DNA of 64,000 nucleotides from Caldinitratiruptor microaerophilus (GTDB lineage: Bacteria; Bacillota; Sulfobacillia; Symbiobacteriales; ZC4RG38), in contig NZ_AP025628.1 of NCBI RefSeq assembly GCF_025999835.1, positions 2,294,001 through 2,358,000 of the forward strand, written 5' to 3'. Positions 24,956 through 33,409 of this stretch are shown one piece after another (positions within the stretch are counted from its first letter, which is position 1; every line of letters begins with the position of its first letter). The notes below the pieces were generated by a model. That model ran no database searches, was not told the origin of the DNA, and saw only the letters and a program-made list of their open reading frames with translations. Position numbers and translations under genes: made by a program.

Positions 24956-24998
24956 GCCCCGGGCCCGGGCCTCTCTGGTACAGGCCTGAGCCCGGGGC
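24956..24998 (+). terminator. hairpin between membrane gene and oxidase
   Basis: GCCCCGGGC (24956-24964) pairs with GCCCGGGGC (24990-24998), with an inner GGCCT/AGGCC stem. It is not followed by a T-run. It could end the upstream operon or be a leader element of the oxidase gene. Confidence 0.45.
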
Positions 24999-25092
24999 AT
25001 CATACTTCCTTCGAAATGTCTTCATCATACTTTCACATCCTCAAAGTACACTGTGGCCCGAAGCTCGTAGTGCCTTGAGGAGGAAGGTGCGG

Positions 25093-26244
25093 ATGGGCGC
25101 TCCGTCTTCGACTCGCCGTTGGACCGCCCTCGTCCTCGGCGCCCTTGCACTGCTGACTGCCGGGTACGGTGTGGTACAGGCCGTAACGACGCGGCCGGAG
25201 AGCGCACCGGCGGATACCCCGCTCACGGTCCGCGCACTGCGCAGCCTGCCCCCCCTTCAGGAAGCCACCGAGATCAAGCCGACGGGCAACGTCCGGGAGT
25301 TCACGCTCACGATCGAGCGGGGCAAGTGGGAACTGGTGAAGGGCACGACCGTGGACGCCATCACCGTCAACGGCACGGTGCCCGGCCCGACGATCCGGGT
25401 CACGGAGGGCGACACCGTTCGGATCACGGTGAAGAACAGGCTCGACGAGGTCACCTCGATCCACTGGCACGGCCTGCACGTCCCGTACGACCAGGACGGG
25501 GTGGCACCCGGCAACCAGCTCCCGATCCCGCCGGGCGGCGAGTACACGTACGAGTTCACCGCCAACCACGCCGGGACGTTCATGTACCACTCCCACAGCC
25601 TGGCGAACGAGATCGAGCAGATCGACCGGGGCCTGTACGGGGCGTTCATCATCGACCCGCAAAACCCCCGGAACGAGCCCAGGTACGACGTCGACCGCAC
25701 CCTGATGCTCAGCGGCTGGATCGTGGGCATGCCGGACATGGATGACGCGGCGGACATGACGATGAGCTACAACTACTGGACCATCAACGGCAAGTCGTTC
25801 CCGGACACCGAGCCGATCCGGGTTAAGAAGGGCGACCGGGTCCGCCTGCGGCTCATCAACATCAGCAACCTGGCGCACCCGATGCACCTGCACGGGCACG
25901 ACTTCCGGATCATCGCCGTCGACGGCCACCCGCTCCCTCAGCCTCAGATCGTGAACACGCTCGACGTCGAACCGGGCAAGACGTACGAGATCGACTTCAT
26001 CGCCGACAACCCGGGCTTCTGGGTCTTCCACTGCCACGAGCTCCATCACACGATGAACGGCGAGACGGCGCCGGGCGGCCTCATCCAGGTGATCCAGTAC
26101 GAGGGGTTCCAACCGGTGGGCCTGGACCAGCCGGCAGCGCCCCCGGCCCAGGGAAGCACCGGCGCGGGCGTGCAGCCGAGGAGCAGCGATGGGATGCAGA
26201 ACGCGCCCATGCCCGACATGAAGGGCATGGACATGGGGAGCTGA
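25093..26244 (+). CDS. two-domain multicopper oxidase
   Basis: A 383-residue exported oxidase with an N-terminal signal anchor (about 13-30). It has two cupredoxin domains only: the first (about 75-185) with HWHG and HSHS, the second (about 240-355) with HPMHLHGHDF and HCHELHHTM. Together these are all ligands for type 1, 2 and 3 copper. The length is that of small laccases and short Cu(I) oxidases rather than the 500-residue three-domain enzymes. The C-terminal tail is Met-rich (MQNAPMPDMKGMDMGS), suggesting Cu(I) binding. ATG 25093 has GGAGG 9 bases upstream. A cuprous oxidase role in copper tolerance is likely. Confidence 0.92.
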   Translation: MGAPSSTRRWTALVLGALALLTAGYGVVQAVTTRPESAPADTPLTVRALRSLPPLQEATEIKPTGNVREFTLTIERGKWELVKGTTVDAITVNGTVPGPTIRVTEGDTVRITVKNRLDEVTSIHWHGLHVPYDQDGVAPGNQLPIPPGGEYTYEFTANHAGTFMYHSHSLANEIEQIDRGLYGAFIIDPQNPRNEPRYDVDRTLMLSGWIVGMPDMDDAADMTMSYNYWTINGKSFPDTEPIRVKKGDRVRLRLINISNLAHPMHLHGHDFRIIAVDGHPLPQPQIVNTLDVEPGKTYEIDFIADNPGFWVFHCHELHHTMNGETAPGGLIQVIQYEGFQPVGLDQPAAPPAQGSTGAGVQPRSSDGMQNAPMPDMKGMDMGS

Positions 26245-26248
26245 ACGT

Positions 26249-26719
26249 ATGAACCGGCGGTCCCGGTCGCTGGTCGTCGGAGCCGTCCTGGTCGCGGTGC
26301 TGGCGGCGGGGGTGTGGTGGAGGGCCCGCGGGCCGGGCGCACCGAACACGCCGGGCGCCGCGCCTTCGCCGGCCCCTGCCGCGCTCGAAAACCTGAGCCC
26401 CGCCGAACTCGAGGCGAGGCTCCGGTCGAAGGACTTCCTGCTGGTCAACGTGCACGTACCCTATGAGGGCCGCATCCCGGGCACGGACCTGGAGATCCCG
26501 TATGACCAGCTGGAGCAGCAGGCCTCTCGCCTTCCACAGGACCGCAGTGCCCCGATCGTTCTCTACTGCATGAGCGGGCGGATGAGCGAGATCGCCGGGC
26601 AGACCCTCATCCGGATGGGGTACCGGAACGTGTCCCACCTGGCGGGCGGGATGCTGGCCTGGAACAGGGCAGGCCTGCCGCTCGAGGACTGGGCGAGAAA
26701 GTCGGCGGCGGCGCCCTAG
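26249..26719 (+). CDS. membrane-anchored rhodanese
   Basis: A 156-residue protein with an N-terminal transmembrane helix (about 8-24), a Pro/Ala linker and an extracytoplasmic rhodanese domain (about 45-150). The landmarks are LLVNVHVPYEG, the catalytic loop CMSGRMS near 111-117 and LAGGMLAWN. It begins 4 bases after the oxidase stop, so it is cotranscribed. A sulfurtransferase on the same side as the oxidase could remove or supply sulfide that competes for copper. That role is inferred. Its TAG stop and that of the convergent gene share the palindrome CTAG. Confidence 0.88.
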   Translation: MNRRSRSLVVGAVLVAVLAAGVWWRARGPGAPNTPGAAPSPAPAALENLSPAELEARLRSKDFLLVNVHVPYEGRIPGTDLEIPYDQLEQQASRLPQDRSAPIVLYCMSGRMSEIAGQTLIRMGYRNVSHLAGGMLAWNRAGLPLEDWARKSAAAP

Positions 26720-28104
26720 GACCCCGGCCGCACCCCGGCCTTCTCCGCGGCGGCCGGGGGCACGGGCGCCGCGCCGTCCCGGCCCGCTGCCGGCAGCCGG
26801 CGGGCGAGGATCTCCGCGAGGGTCGGCCGGCCGATCTCCTGCAGCTCGTACGTCACCCGGACGATCGGCTTGTCGGCCCGGATCACCCGGCCAAGGTCGA
26901 TCGGTGTCCCGCTGACGACGACATCGCAGGGCGTGGCCTGGATGGTCGCCTCGAGCTCCCGCAGCTGCCGCTCGCCGTACCCCATCGCCGGGAGCACGTC
27001 GGTGGTCTGGGGGTAGCGGCGGAACGTCTCGGCGATGCTCCCCACCGCGTGGGGCCGGGGATCGACGATCTCCGCCGCCCCGAACCGGCGCGCCGCCACG
27101 TAGCCGGCGCCGTAGGCCATGCCGCCGTGGGTGAGGGTGGGCCCGTCCTCGATCACCAGGACCCGCCGCCCCCGGATCTGTTCCGGATCGGACACGGTGA
27201 TGGGCGAGGCGGCGTCGACCACCTCGGCCCGGGGGTTGAGCTCACGGACGCTCTGCCGCACCGCCTCGACCGACTCGGGGGCCGCGGAGTCGATCTTGTT
27301 GATCACCACCACGTCCGCCATGCGCAGGTTCGTCTCGCCGGGGTGGAAGGTGCGCTCGTGGCCGGCGCGCAGGGGGTCGGCCACCGTGATGAGGACGTCC
27401 GGCCGGATGAACGGGAAGTCGTTGTTCCCGCCGTCCCAGACGATCACGTCGGCCTCCGCCTCGGCCTGGCGCAGGATCTCGGCGTAGTCGACCCCCGAGT
27501 AGATCACCGCGCCCATGGCGATGTGGGGCTCGTACTCCTCCCGCTCCTCGATGGTGCAGCGGTGCCGGTCGAGGTCCTCGTACGCGGCGAACCGCTGGAC
27601 GGCCTGGGAGGCGATGTCGCCGTACGGCATCGGGTGCCGGATCGCGACCACCCGGCGCCCCTGGGCGCGCAGGGCCCGGACGACCGCCCGGGTCGTCTGG
27701 CTCTTCCCGGCGCCGGTGCGCACCGCGCAGACGGCGACCACGGGGCGAGCCGATCGCAGCATGGTCGTGCCGGGGCCCATGAGGCGGAAGTCGGCGCCGG
27801 CCGCCATCGCCGCCGAGGCGCGGTGCATCACGTACTCGTGGGAGACGTCCGAGTACGCGAAGACGACCTGGTCGACCCGCAGGTCCCGGATGAGCCGCTC
27901 CATGTCCGCCTCGTCGTAGATCGGGATCCCGTCCGGGTACAGGGCACCCGCCAGCCGGGCCGGGTACGAGCGCCCGGCGATGTCCGGGATCTGCGTGGCC
28001 GTGAACCCCACGACCTCGTACGCGGGGTTGTCCCGGAAGTAGACGTTGAAGTTGTGGAAGTCCCGGCCGGCTGCGCCGAGGATCAGGACACGCGTCCTCG
28101 CCAC
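26716..28104 (-). CDS. cyclic 2,3-diphosphoglycerate synthetase-like GTPase
   Basis: A 462-residue P-loop protein. The N-terminal part (VLILGAAGRDFHNFNVYFRDN at about 6-26) is Rossmann-like. The P-loop is RTGAGKSQTTR (about 129-139), with IRHPMPYGDI, WDGGNNDFPF and VVINKID downstream. These match bacterial homologs of the archaeal cyclic 2,3-diphosphoglycerate synthetase. In bacteria the gene is often next to carbamoyltransferase and carbamate kinase genes, as here, and the true substrate there is uncertain. It is followed on the minus strand only by the convergent rhodanese. The C-terminal 45 residues are Ala/Pro-rich. Confidence 0.85.
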   Translation of the reverse strand: MARTRVLILGAAGRDFHNFNVYFRDNPAYEVVGFTATQIPDIAGRSYPARLAGALYPDGIPIYDEADMERLIRDLRVDQVVFAYSDVSHEYVMHRASAAMAAGADFRLMGPGTTMLRSARPVVAVCAVRTGAGKSQTTRAVVRALRAQGRRVVAIRHPMPYGDIASQAVQRFAAYEDLDRHRCTIEEREEYEPHIAMGAVIYSGVDYAEILRQAEAEADVIVWDGGNNDFPFIRPDVLITVADPLRAGHERTFHPGETNLRMADVVVINKIDSAAPESVEAVRQSVRELNPRAEVVDAASPITVSDPEQIRGRRVLVIEDGPTLTHGGMAYGAGYVAARRFGAAEIVDPRPHAVGSIAETFRRYPQTTDVLPAMGYGERQLRELEATIQATPCDVVVSGTPIDLGRVIRADKPIVRVTYELQEIGRPTLAEILARRLPAAGRDGAAPVPPAAAEKAGVRPGS

Positions 28105-28141
28105 GGAACCTCCCCCTCCGGCTGCGCTGGGGGCGCAGATC

Positions 28142-29080
28142 TCACGCGATGACCAGCGCCATGATGGCCTTCTGGACGTGCAGGCGGTTCTCCGCCTCGT
28201 CCCAGACCACGCTCCACGGGCCGTCGATGACCTCGTCCACGACCTCCTCGCCCCGGTGCGCGGGCAGGCAGTGCATGAAGAGGGCGTCGGGCTTCGCCCG
28301 GGCCATCAGGGCTGGCGTGACCCGGAACGCCTGCATGCGGCGGGCCCGCTCCTCCGCCTGCGCCTCCTCGCCCATCGACGCCCAGACGTCGGTGTAGACG
28401 ACGTCGGCCCCGGCCACGGCCGCCTCGGGGTCGCCCGGGAAGAGCTCGACGCTGCCGCCGCTCCGGGCGGCGTCGGCCTTCGCCCGCTCCACCACCACGG
28501 GATCGGGCGGGTATTCCGGCGGGTAGGCCACGGTCACCCGCATGCCGAACTTCGCGCCGCCCTCCAGGAGCGAGTGCGCCATGTTGTTGCCGGCCCCGAC
28601 GTAGGCCAGGTGGATGCCGTCGAGCCGGCCCCGCTTCTCGCGGATCGTCATCAGGTCCCCCATGACCTGGCAGGGGTGCTGCCAGTCCGTGAGTCCGTTG
28701 ATCACCGGGATGTCGGCGTACCTCGCCAGCTCCTCCACGTCAGCATGAGCAAATGTACGGATCATGATGCCGTCCAGGTAGCGGGAGAGCGTCCGGGCGG
28801 TGTCGGCCAGCGTCTCGCCCCGGCGCAGCTGCATGTCGGCGCCAGAGAGGTAGATCGGCTGCGCGCCGAGCTGGTAGACGCCGACCTCGAAGGAGACCCG
28901 GGTGCGGGTGGACGGCTTGGTGAAGATGAGCCCCACGGAGCGGCCCTCGAGCGGCCGGTCCCGGAGGCCGGCCTTCTGGCGCAGCTTGAGGAGGTCGGCG
29001 GTGTCCAGGACCTGGGTCAGCTCTTCCCGCGTCCAGTCGTGGATGGTGAGAAAGTCCCGTCCCTTCAGCGAGACGGCCAT
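28142..29080 (-). CDS. argF: ornithine carbamoyltransferase
   Basis: A 312-residue enzyme that transfers carbamoyl between carbamoyl phosphate and ornithine. It has the carbamoyl-phosphate loop STRTR (about 57-61), HPCQ (about 134-137), DVWASMG for amino acid binding and HCLP near 268-271. Length and motifs match OTC; putrescine or other carbamoyltransferases of the same family are less likely but possible. It is followed by the GTPase gene after 37 bases and lies 21 bases downstream of carbamate kinase. That neighbour suggests a catabolic (carbamoyl phosphate to ATP) role rather than only arginine synthesis. Confidence 0.93.
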   Translation of the reverse strand: MAVSLKGRDFLTIHDWTREELTQVLDTADLLKLRQKAGLRDRPLEGRSVGLIFTKPSTRTRVSFEVGVYQLGAQPIYLSGADMQLRRGETLADTARTLSRYLDGIMIRTFAHADVEELARYADIPVINGLTDWQHPCQVMGDLMTIREKRGRLDGIHLAYVGAGNNMAHSLLEGGAKFGMRVTVAYPPEYPPDPVVVERAKADAARSGGSVELFPGDPEAAVAGADVVYTDVWASMGEEAQAEERARRMQAFRVTPALMARAKPDALFMHCLPAHRGEEVVDEVIDGPWSVVWDEAENRLHVQKAIMALVIA

Positions 29081-29101
29081 CGTGTCCCCTCCTTCGCTCG
29101 G

Positions 29102-30046
29102 TCACTCTTCTTCTGGTACCACCACGGTCCCGGCAACCCCTTCCGCCGCCCGGGCAGCGTCGTCCAGGTGACCGATGACCGCCTCGCGCCCCGTGCGCTC
29201 CACGAAGCGGCAGGCCGCCTCGACCTTGGGGCCCATCGACCCGGGCGGGAAGTGTCCCTCGGCCTGAAAACGTCGGAGACGGCTGACCGGCACCCGGTCG
29301 AGGCGCTCCTCGTCGGGGCGGCCGTAGCGGATGGCCACCCGCTCCACGTCCGTGAGGATCACCAGCCGGTCCGCACCCAGGTCGGCGGCCAGGAGCGCGG
29401 AGGCCAGGTCCTTGTCGATGACTGCCTCGCAGCCCTCGAGCCGCCCCTGGCGCTCGCACACCGGCACACCGCCGCCTCCGGCGCACACCACGACCGCGCC
29501 GGCTTCCACCAGCGCCCGCACGGCGTCCAGTTCCAGGATGCGCAGGGGTTCGGGGGAGGGAACGATCCGCCGCCAGCCCCGGCCCGCGTCCTCCCGCATG
29601 AGCCAGTTCCGCTCCACCATGAACCCGCGGGCCCGCTCCGGGCTGAAGAAGGGGCCTACCGGCTTCGTCGGGTTCCTGAAGGCCGGGTCGGTCTCGCTGA
29701 CGAGGACCTGGGTCACCACGGTGACCACCGGCACATCGCTGCCAGCCGCCCGCAGCGCCCCCCAGAGGCGGCTCTGGATCAGGTAACCGATGAGCCCCTG
29801 GGTCTCGGCCCCGCACACGTCCAGCGGCATGGGCGGCACCAGGCGCACCGCCTCTTCCTGCTGGATGAGGAGGTTCCCGACCTGAGGGCCGTTGCCGTGG
29901 GTGAGCACGAGGCGGTGCCCACCCAGGACGAGGGCCGCCAGGGCCGGGGCCACCTCGTCCAGGTGGCGAGCCTGCTCGGCCGCCGTGCCTCGCTCGCCGG
30001 CACGGAGGAGCGCGTTCCCGCCCAGGGCGACCACGAGAAGGGCCAT
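29102..30046 (-). CDS. arcC: carbamate kinase
   Basis: A 314-residue amino-acid-kinase family enzyme making ATP from carbamoyl phosphate and ADP. The start motif LVVALGGNALL, the loop THGNGPQVGNLL, CAGGGGVPV, AVIDKDLASALLA and GSMGPKVEAA are all present. The start is ATG 30046 or ATG 30052; AAAGGA precedes both. It is the first gene of an arcC-argF-GTPase cluster. No arginine deiminase gene is present, so the carbamoyl phosphate source may be ureido compounds from purine or pyrimidine degradation. Confidence 0.93.
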   Translation of the reverse strand: MALLVVALGGNALLRAGERGTAAEQARHLDEVAPALAALVLGGHRLVLTHGNGPQVGNLLIQQEEAVRLVPPMPLDVCGAETQGLIGYLIQSRLWGALRAAGSDVPVVTVVTQVLVSETDPAFRNPTKPVGPFFSPERARGFMVERNWLMREDAGRGWRRIVPSPEPLRILELDAVRALVEAGAVVVCAGGGGVPVCERQGRLEGCEAVIDKDLASALLAADLGADRLVILTDVERVAIRYGRPDEERLDRVPVSRLRRFQAEGHFPPGSMGPKVEAACRFVERTGREAVIGHLDDAARAAEGVAGTVVVPEEE

Positions 30047-30230
30047 GCCCATACCGTCCTTTCCCTGCCCCCAGGGTACGGGCATCGGGTTTCCCCGCGC
30101 CATAGATATTCATTCCTGCATACCCGGGTTCCTGCTCCCTCCTTGCCCCACGTTGCCCTGTACCCGCCGCGCGGACGCCCCCGGCGGCGGTCCGGCCGGG
30201 GGGTCAAGGCAACGGGAGCAGGGCCCCGGG

Positions 30231-31130
30231 CTACCCGCCGCCCGGCGCGAGCAGCCGGCCGAGGTCCGCCGCGGCGAGCCGCGCCGCGTCCGCCCGGGTC
30301 TTCACCAGCACGCCGGCCGTGTCCCGGATCCACTCGGGGGTGAGGCGGGAGACGCCCAGGGTCTGCAGGCTCCGGACCCAGTCCAGGGTCTCGGCCACCC
30401 CCGGGGGCTTCTCCAGGTCCATCCGGCGGACCTGCTGGACCACCCGCGTGACCGCCTCCGCCAGGTCGGGGTCGACTTCCGGGGCCCGGGCGCGGACGAT
30501 GGCCAGCTCCTTCTCGAGGTCCGGATACTCGAGCCAGAGATACAGGCAGCGGCGGCGCAGCGCGTCGCTCAGGTCCCGCGTGCGGTTGGAGGTCAGGATG
30601 ACGTACGGCCGGGTGGTCGCGCGGATCGTGCCGAGCTCGGGGATGGTCACCTGGAAGTCGGACAGCAGCTCGAGGAGGAGGGCCTCGAACTCCTCGTCGG
30701 CGCGGTCCACCTCGTCGATGAGAAGGACCGGCGGCCGCGGCTGCCGGATCGCCCGCAGGAGCGGCCGCTCGAGCAGGAACGGCTCGCTGAAGATGAGGGC
30801 CTCCTTCTCCTCGGCGGTCCGGCCCGAGTTCTCCTCGATCCGCAGGCGCAGGACCTGCTTGGGGAAGTTCCACTCGTACAGGGCGGCCGATGCATCCAGG
30901 CCCTCGTAGCACTGGAGGCGGATGAGCTCCGTCCCCAGCGCCGCCGCCAGGACCTTGGCCAGCTCCGTCTTGCCGACCCCGGCCTGTCCCTCGATGAGGA
31001 GCGGGCGCTCGAGGTTCAGGGCGAGGCTGACCGCCAGGGCGACCGGCCGTCCGGCGACGTAACGCTGCCCGGCCAGCAGGGCTTCAATCTCTTCCGGTGT
31101 ACGAATCGTCCTCTCCTCCTCCTCGCTCAC
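30231..31130 (-). CDS. MoxR-family AAA+ ATPase (CoxD-like)
   Basis: A 299-residue AAA+ chaperone-like ATPase. Walker A is EGQAGVGKTE (about 47-56) and Walker B is LLIDEVDRAD near 135-144, with sensor LTSNRTRDLSDALRRRC. Conserved YEGLD near 74-78 is typical of the CoxD/MoxR-type enzymes that activate molybdenum hydroxylases. It overlaps the upstream VWA gene by 4 bases. The trio MoxR, VWA and CoxG matches accessory genes of aerobic CO dehydrogenase and related enzymes, although no catalytic subunits are present in the window. Confidence 0.9.
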   Translation of the reverse strand: MSEEEERTIRTPEEIEALLAGQRYVAGRPVALAVSLALNLERPLLIEGQAGVGKTELAKVLAAALGTELIRLQCYEGLDASAALYEWNFPKQVLRLRIEENSGRTAEEKEALIFSEPFLLERPLLRAIRQPRPPVLLIDEVDRADEEFEALLLELLSDFQVTIPELGTIRATTRPYVILTSNRTRDLSDALRRRCLYLWLEYPDLEKELAIVRARAPEVDPDLAEAVTRVVQQVRRMDLEKPPGVAETLDWVRSLQTLGVSRLTPEWIRDTAGVLVKTRADAARLAAADLGRLLAPGGG

Positions 31131-32263
31131 CCCAGGTGGGCCGGCAGGGCGAGCAGGCTCTCGAGGCTATGGGCCGGCGCCAGGACGTCGACGAACGGCA
31201 GGGCCGCGCGCATCCCCCGCTGCAGGGGTTCGTACGCGGGGTCGCCCGCCAGCGGGTTCAGCCAGACGATGCGCCCTGCGCTCCCCCGCAGCCTGCGCAT
31301 GGCATCCTCTACCCGCTCCGTCTCACCGGTGTCCAGGCCGTCCGACAGCACCAGCAAGGCGGTCCGGCGGTCGACCAGGAGCGGCGCGTGCTCCCGGACG
31401 AAGCACTCGAGGCTCGCCCCGAGCCGGGTGCCGCCGGCCCAGTCGGGCGCCGCCGCAGCCACCGCCTCCAGTTCTCGGGCGCGCAGCTCCCGGGTCACCC
31501 GGACGAGCTCGGTGCTGAAGACGAACGTCTCCGTCGCCGGCAACTGGGCGGTCAGGGCGGCCAGGAACACCAGGAGGAAGCGGCTGTACGGCTGCATGGA
31601 GCCGCTGACGTCCAGGAGGGCCACGAGGCGGGCCTTCTGGCGGCGCCGGCGGCGCCGCAGCTCGAGCACTTCCCCCCCGGTGCGCAGGGCCCGCCGCAGG
31701 GTGCGCGCCGGGTCGATCGCCCCGCGCCAGTGGCGCCGCAGCCGGCGCGCCACCCGGCGCGCCAGGCGCCGGGCGAGCTCCCGGGCGAGGCGGGCCACCT
31801 CCGGCGACTCGTGCGGCTCGAGCTTGGCGAGATCCTTCCGGAGGAGAAGCACCCGGGCGGTATATCCCGGAATCCCCTGCCCCTCCTCGAGCCCGCCGTC
31901 GCCGTCCCCAGGCCCCTCCTCCCCGTCCGGACCCCCGGCCTCCCGCAGGACGCCCTCCGGGCTCCCCGTACGCCGCAGGCGGATGCGGATCCCGGCCCCG
32001 TCCGGAACGTCGGAGGCGGTCCGGTCGCCCCCCAACCAGAAGTGGACGAAGGCCGCGTGGAAGAGGGGGAAGTCCTCGACCTTGCGGCACAGGACCGTCC
32101 GCAGGGTGAGGTAGAACGCGTCCCGATCCGCCGGCCGCACGAAGGCCAGGCCGCGGGCCGCCGCGGCCACATCGCCGGGCCCCACGTCGATCCCGAGCTC
32201 CCGCAGCAGCCGGCCGAACGACGCCAACCGCTCCACCGCGCTCCGTCCCTCCCCGCCGGACAC
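31127..32263 (-). CDS. VWA-domain CoxE-like protein
   Basis: A 378-residue protein. The C-terminal half is a VWA domain with the MIDAS motif LLDVSGSMQPYS (about 207-218) followed by a conserved TRLGASL and LSDGLD. The N-terminal half is helical with a basic region (about 160-200, rich in Arg) and a low-complexity acidic loop near 100-130. This arrangement is that of CoxE, partner of the MoxR/CoxD ATPase in inserting the metal cluster of CO dehydrogenase or related molybdoenzymes. Its stop overlaps the ATPase start, so they are translationally coupled. Confidence 0.88.
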   Translation of the reverse strand: MSGGEGRSAVERLASFGRLLRELGIDVGPGDVAAAARGLAFVRPADRDAFYLTLRTVLCRKVEDFPLFHAAFVHFWLGGDRTASDVPDGAGIRIRLRRTGSPEGVLREAGGPDGEEGPGDGDGGLEEGQGIPGYTARVLLLRKDLAKLEPHESPEVARLARELARRLARRVARRLRRHWRGAIDPARTLRRALRTGGEVLELRRRRRRQKARLVALLDVSGSMQPYSRFLLVFLAALTAQLPATETFVFSTELVRVTRELRARELEAVAAAAPDWAGGTRLGASLECFVREHAPLLVDRRTALLVLSDGLDTGETERVEDAMRRLRGSAGRIVWLNPLAGDPAYEPLQRGMRAALPFVDVLAPAHSLESLLALPAHLG

Positions 32264-32387
32264 TCCTTCATTGGATTACGGCATCGGCAGGAAAAACCTT
32301 TCCTTTCGGTCGAAGTGCGCGATCGTACACGGGTGCCAGGGACTTCCCGATCGACCGTCGAATTCGCACGCCCGGAGGTGTCTCTCC

Positions 32388-32825
32388 GTGCGAATCGAAG
32401 GCAGCGCGTTCTTCGCCGCGCCCCGCGAGCGTGTCTACACGGTGTTCACGGACCCCGACGTCCTGGCTCGGGCGACGCCCGGTGTGCAGAGCCTGAGCCG
32501 CGCCGGAGAGGACCGTTACGAGGCGGTCATGAAGATGGGGGTCGCGGGCATCACCGGCACGTACAACGGATCCCTGACGCTCACCGCCAAGCGCCCTCCG
32601 GAGCACTACGAACTCGGGATCTCGGGTCAGGGCGCTCCCGGTTTCGTGCAGGGCACCGGCGTCTTCGACTTCGAGGAGGAAGGGGACGGTACCCGGGTCC
32701 GCTACGTCTGGGATGTCCAGGTGGGCGGCCTCGTGGCCGGGGTCGGCCAGCGCGTGCTGGGCGGGGTGGCCCGGATGATCATCGACCAGTTCATGAAGGC
32801 AATGGAAAAGGAGATCGCGGGCTGA
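32388..32825 (+). CDS. CoxG-family SRPBCC protein
   Basis: A 145-residue protein of the CO dehydrogenase subunit G (CoxG) family, a START-like hydrophobic-cavity fold. It begins RIEGSAFFAAPRERVYTVFTDPDVLA, has the central ITGTYNGSLTL and ends with a long helix (MIIDQFMKAMEKEIAG). In CO oxidisers CoxG helps bind the enzyme to the membrane or carries a lipid-like molecule. GTG 32388 with GGAGGTG upstream is used. It is divergent from the VWA/MoxR genes, and together they suggest a nearby or distant molybdenum hydroxylase. Confidence 0.9.
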   Translation: MRIEGSAFFAAPRERVYTVFTDPDVLARATPGVQSLSRAGEDRYEAVMKMGVAGITGTYNGSLTLTAKRPPEHYELGISGQGAPGFVQGTGVFDFEEEGDGTRVRYVWDVQVGGLVAGVGQRVLGGVARMIIDQFMKAMEKEIAG

Positions 32826-32892
32826 GCCGCCCCGGCCCACGGTCTCCTCGGTTCCGTGTGCCCCTCAGGGTTCGGCAGGCGACACCTCGCCC

Positions 32893-33339
32893 TCAGTGGT
32901 GCGAGCCGTGCGCATGGCGGTGGCCGTGATCGCCGTGGTGATGGTCATGCTCGTGGTCATGGTCATGGCCATGACCGTGCCCGTGGCTGTGCAGGAGGAT
33001 CACGGGTACCGCCGTCACGGCCCGCGCCGCGAGGGCCTCCGCGTTCGCCCGCACTTCGTCCCAGGTCGTGCCCGAGTCCAGAAGGATGAAGCGCATCGCG
33101 TGACGCTGTGCCAGGCCGTGGGAGGTCGCGCAGAAGGTGCCCGGAACGGAGCACACGGCCTCTGCACCCTGCTTGTGCAGGAACTCCACCACGGCCGCCC
33201 GGCGTGCGCGCTGGAAGTTCGCCGCGGGGTTGTCGAAGCGCTGCTCCGCCCCCGTCTCGGTATCGTAAACGACCACCGTGGGCCCGTCAGGGAGGGGCAC
33301 AATCCGGCCGCTACCGTCGAGAACCGCTCCGATGCGCAC
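32893..33339 (-). CDS. NifX-like protein with His-rich tail
   Basis: A 148-residue protein. GTG 33339 has AAGGTGG 8 bases before it. Residues 1-115 resemble a NifX/NafY-type fold: MRIGAVLDGSGRIVPL, VVVYDTETGAEQRFDNPA, GAEAVCSVPGTFC with two cysteines, and GTTWDEVRANAEALA. From about 120 to the end it is a metal-binding tail of alternating His, Gly and Asp. Related small proteins bind iron-molybdenum-type cofactors. The tail suggests nickel, zinc or copper storage. It lies between the CoxG gene and a hydrolase, so a role in cofactor delivery to a metalloenzyme is a reasonable guess. Confidence 0.65.
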   Translation of the reverse strand: MRIGAVLDGSGRIVPLPDGPTVVVYDTETGAEQRFDNPAANFQRARRAAVVEFLHKQGAEAVCSVPGTFCATSHGLAQRHAMRFILLDSGTTWDEVRANAEALAARAVTAVPVILLHSHGHGHGHDHDHEHDHHHGDHGHRHAHGSHH

Positions 33340-33409
33340 GCTGGTAACCACCTTTCGGCCAGTGTCGGTGCGTTGACGGCCCCAGTATACCCCTGCCTGG
33401 TAGGGCAAA

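Noticed and set aside
28046-30343. 765-residue plus-strand frame
   Set aside because: Lies opposite argF and arcC, whose catalytic motifs are intact.
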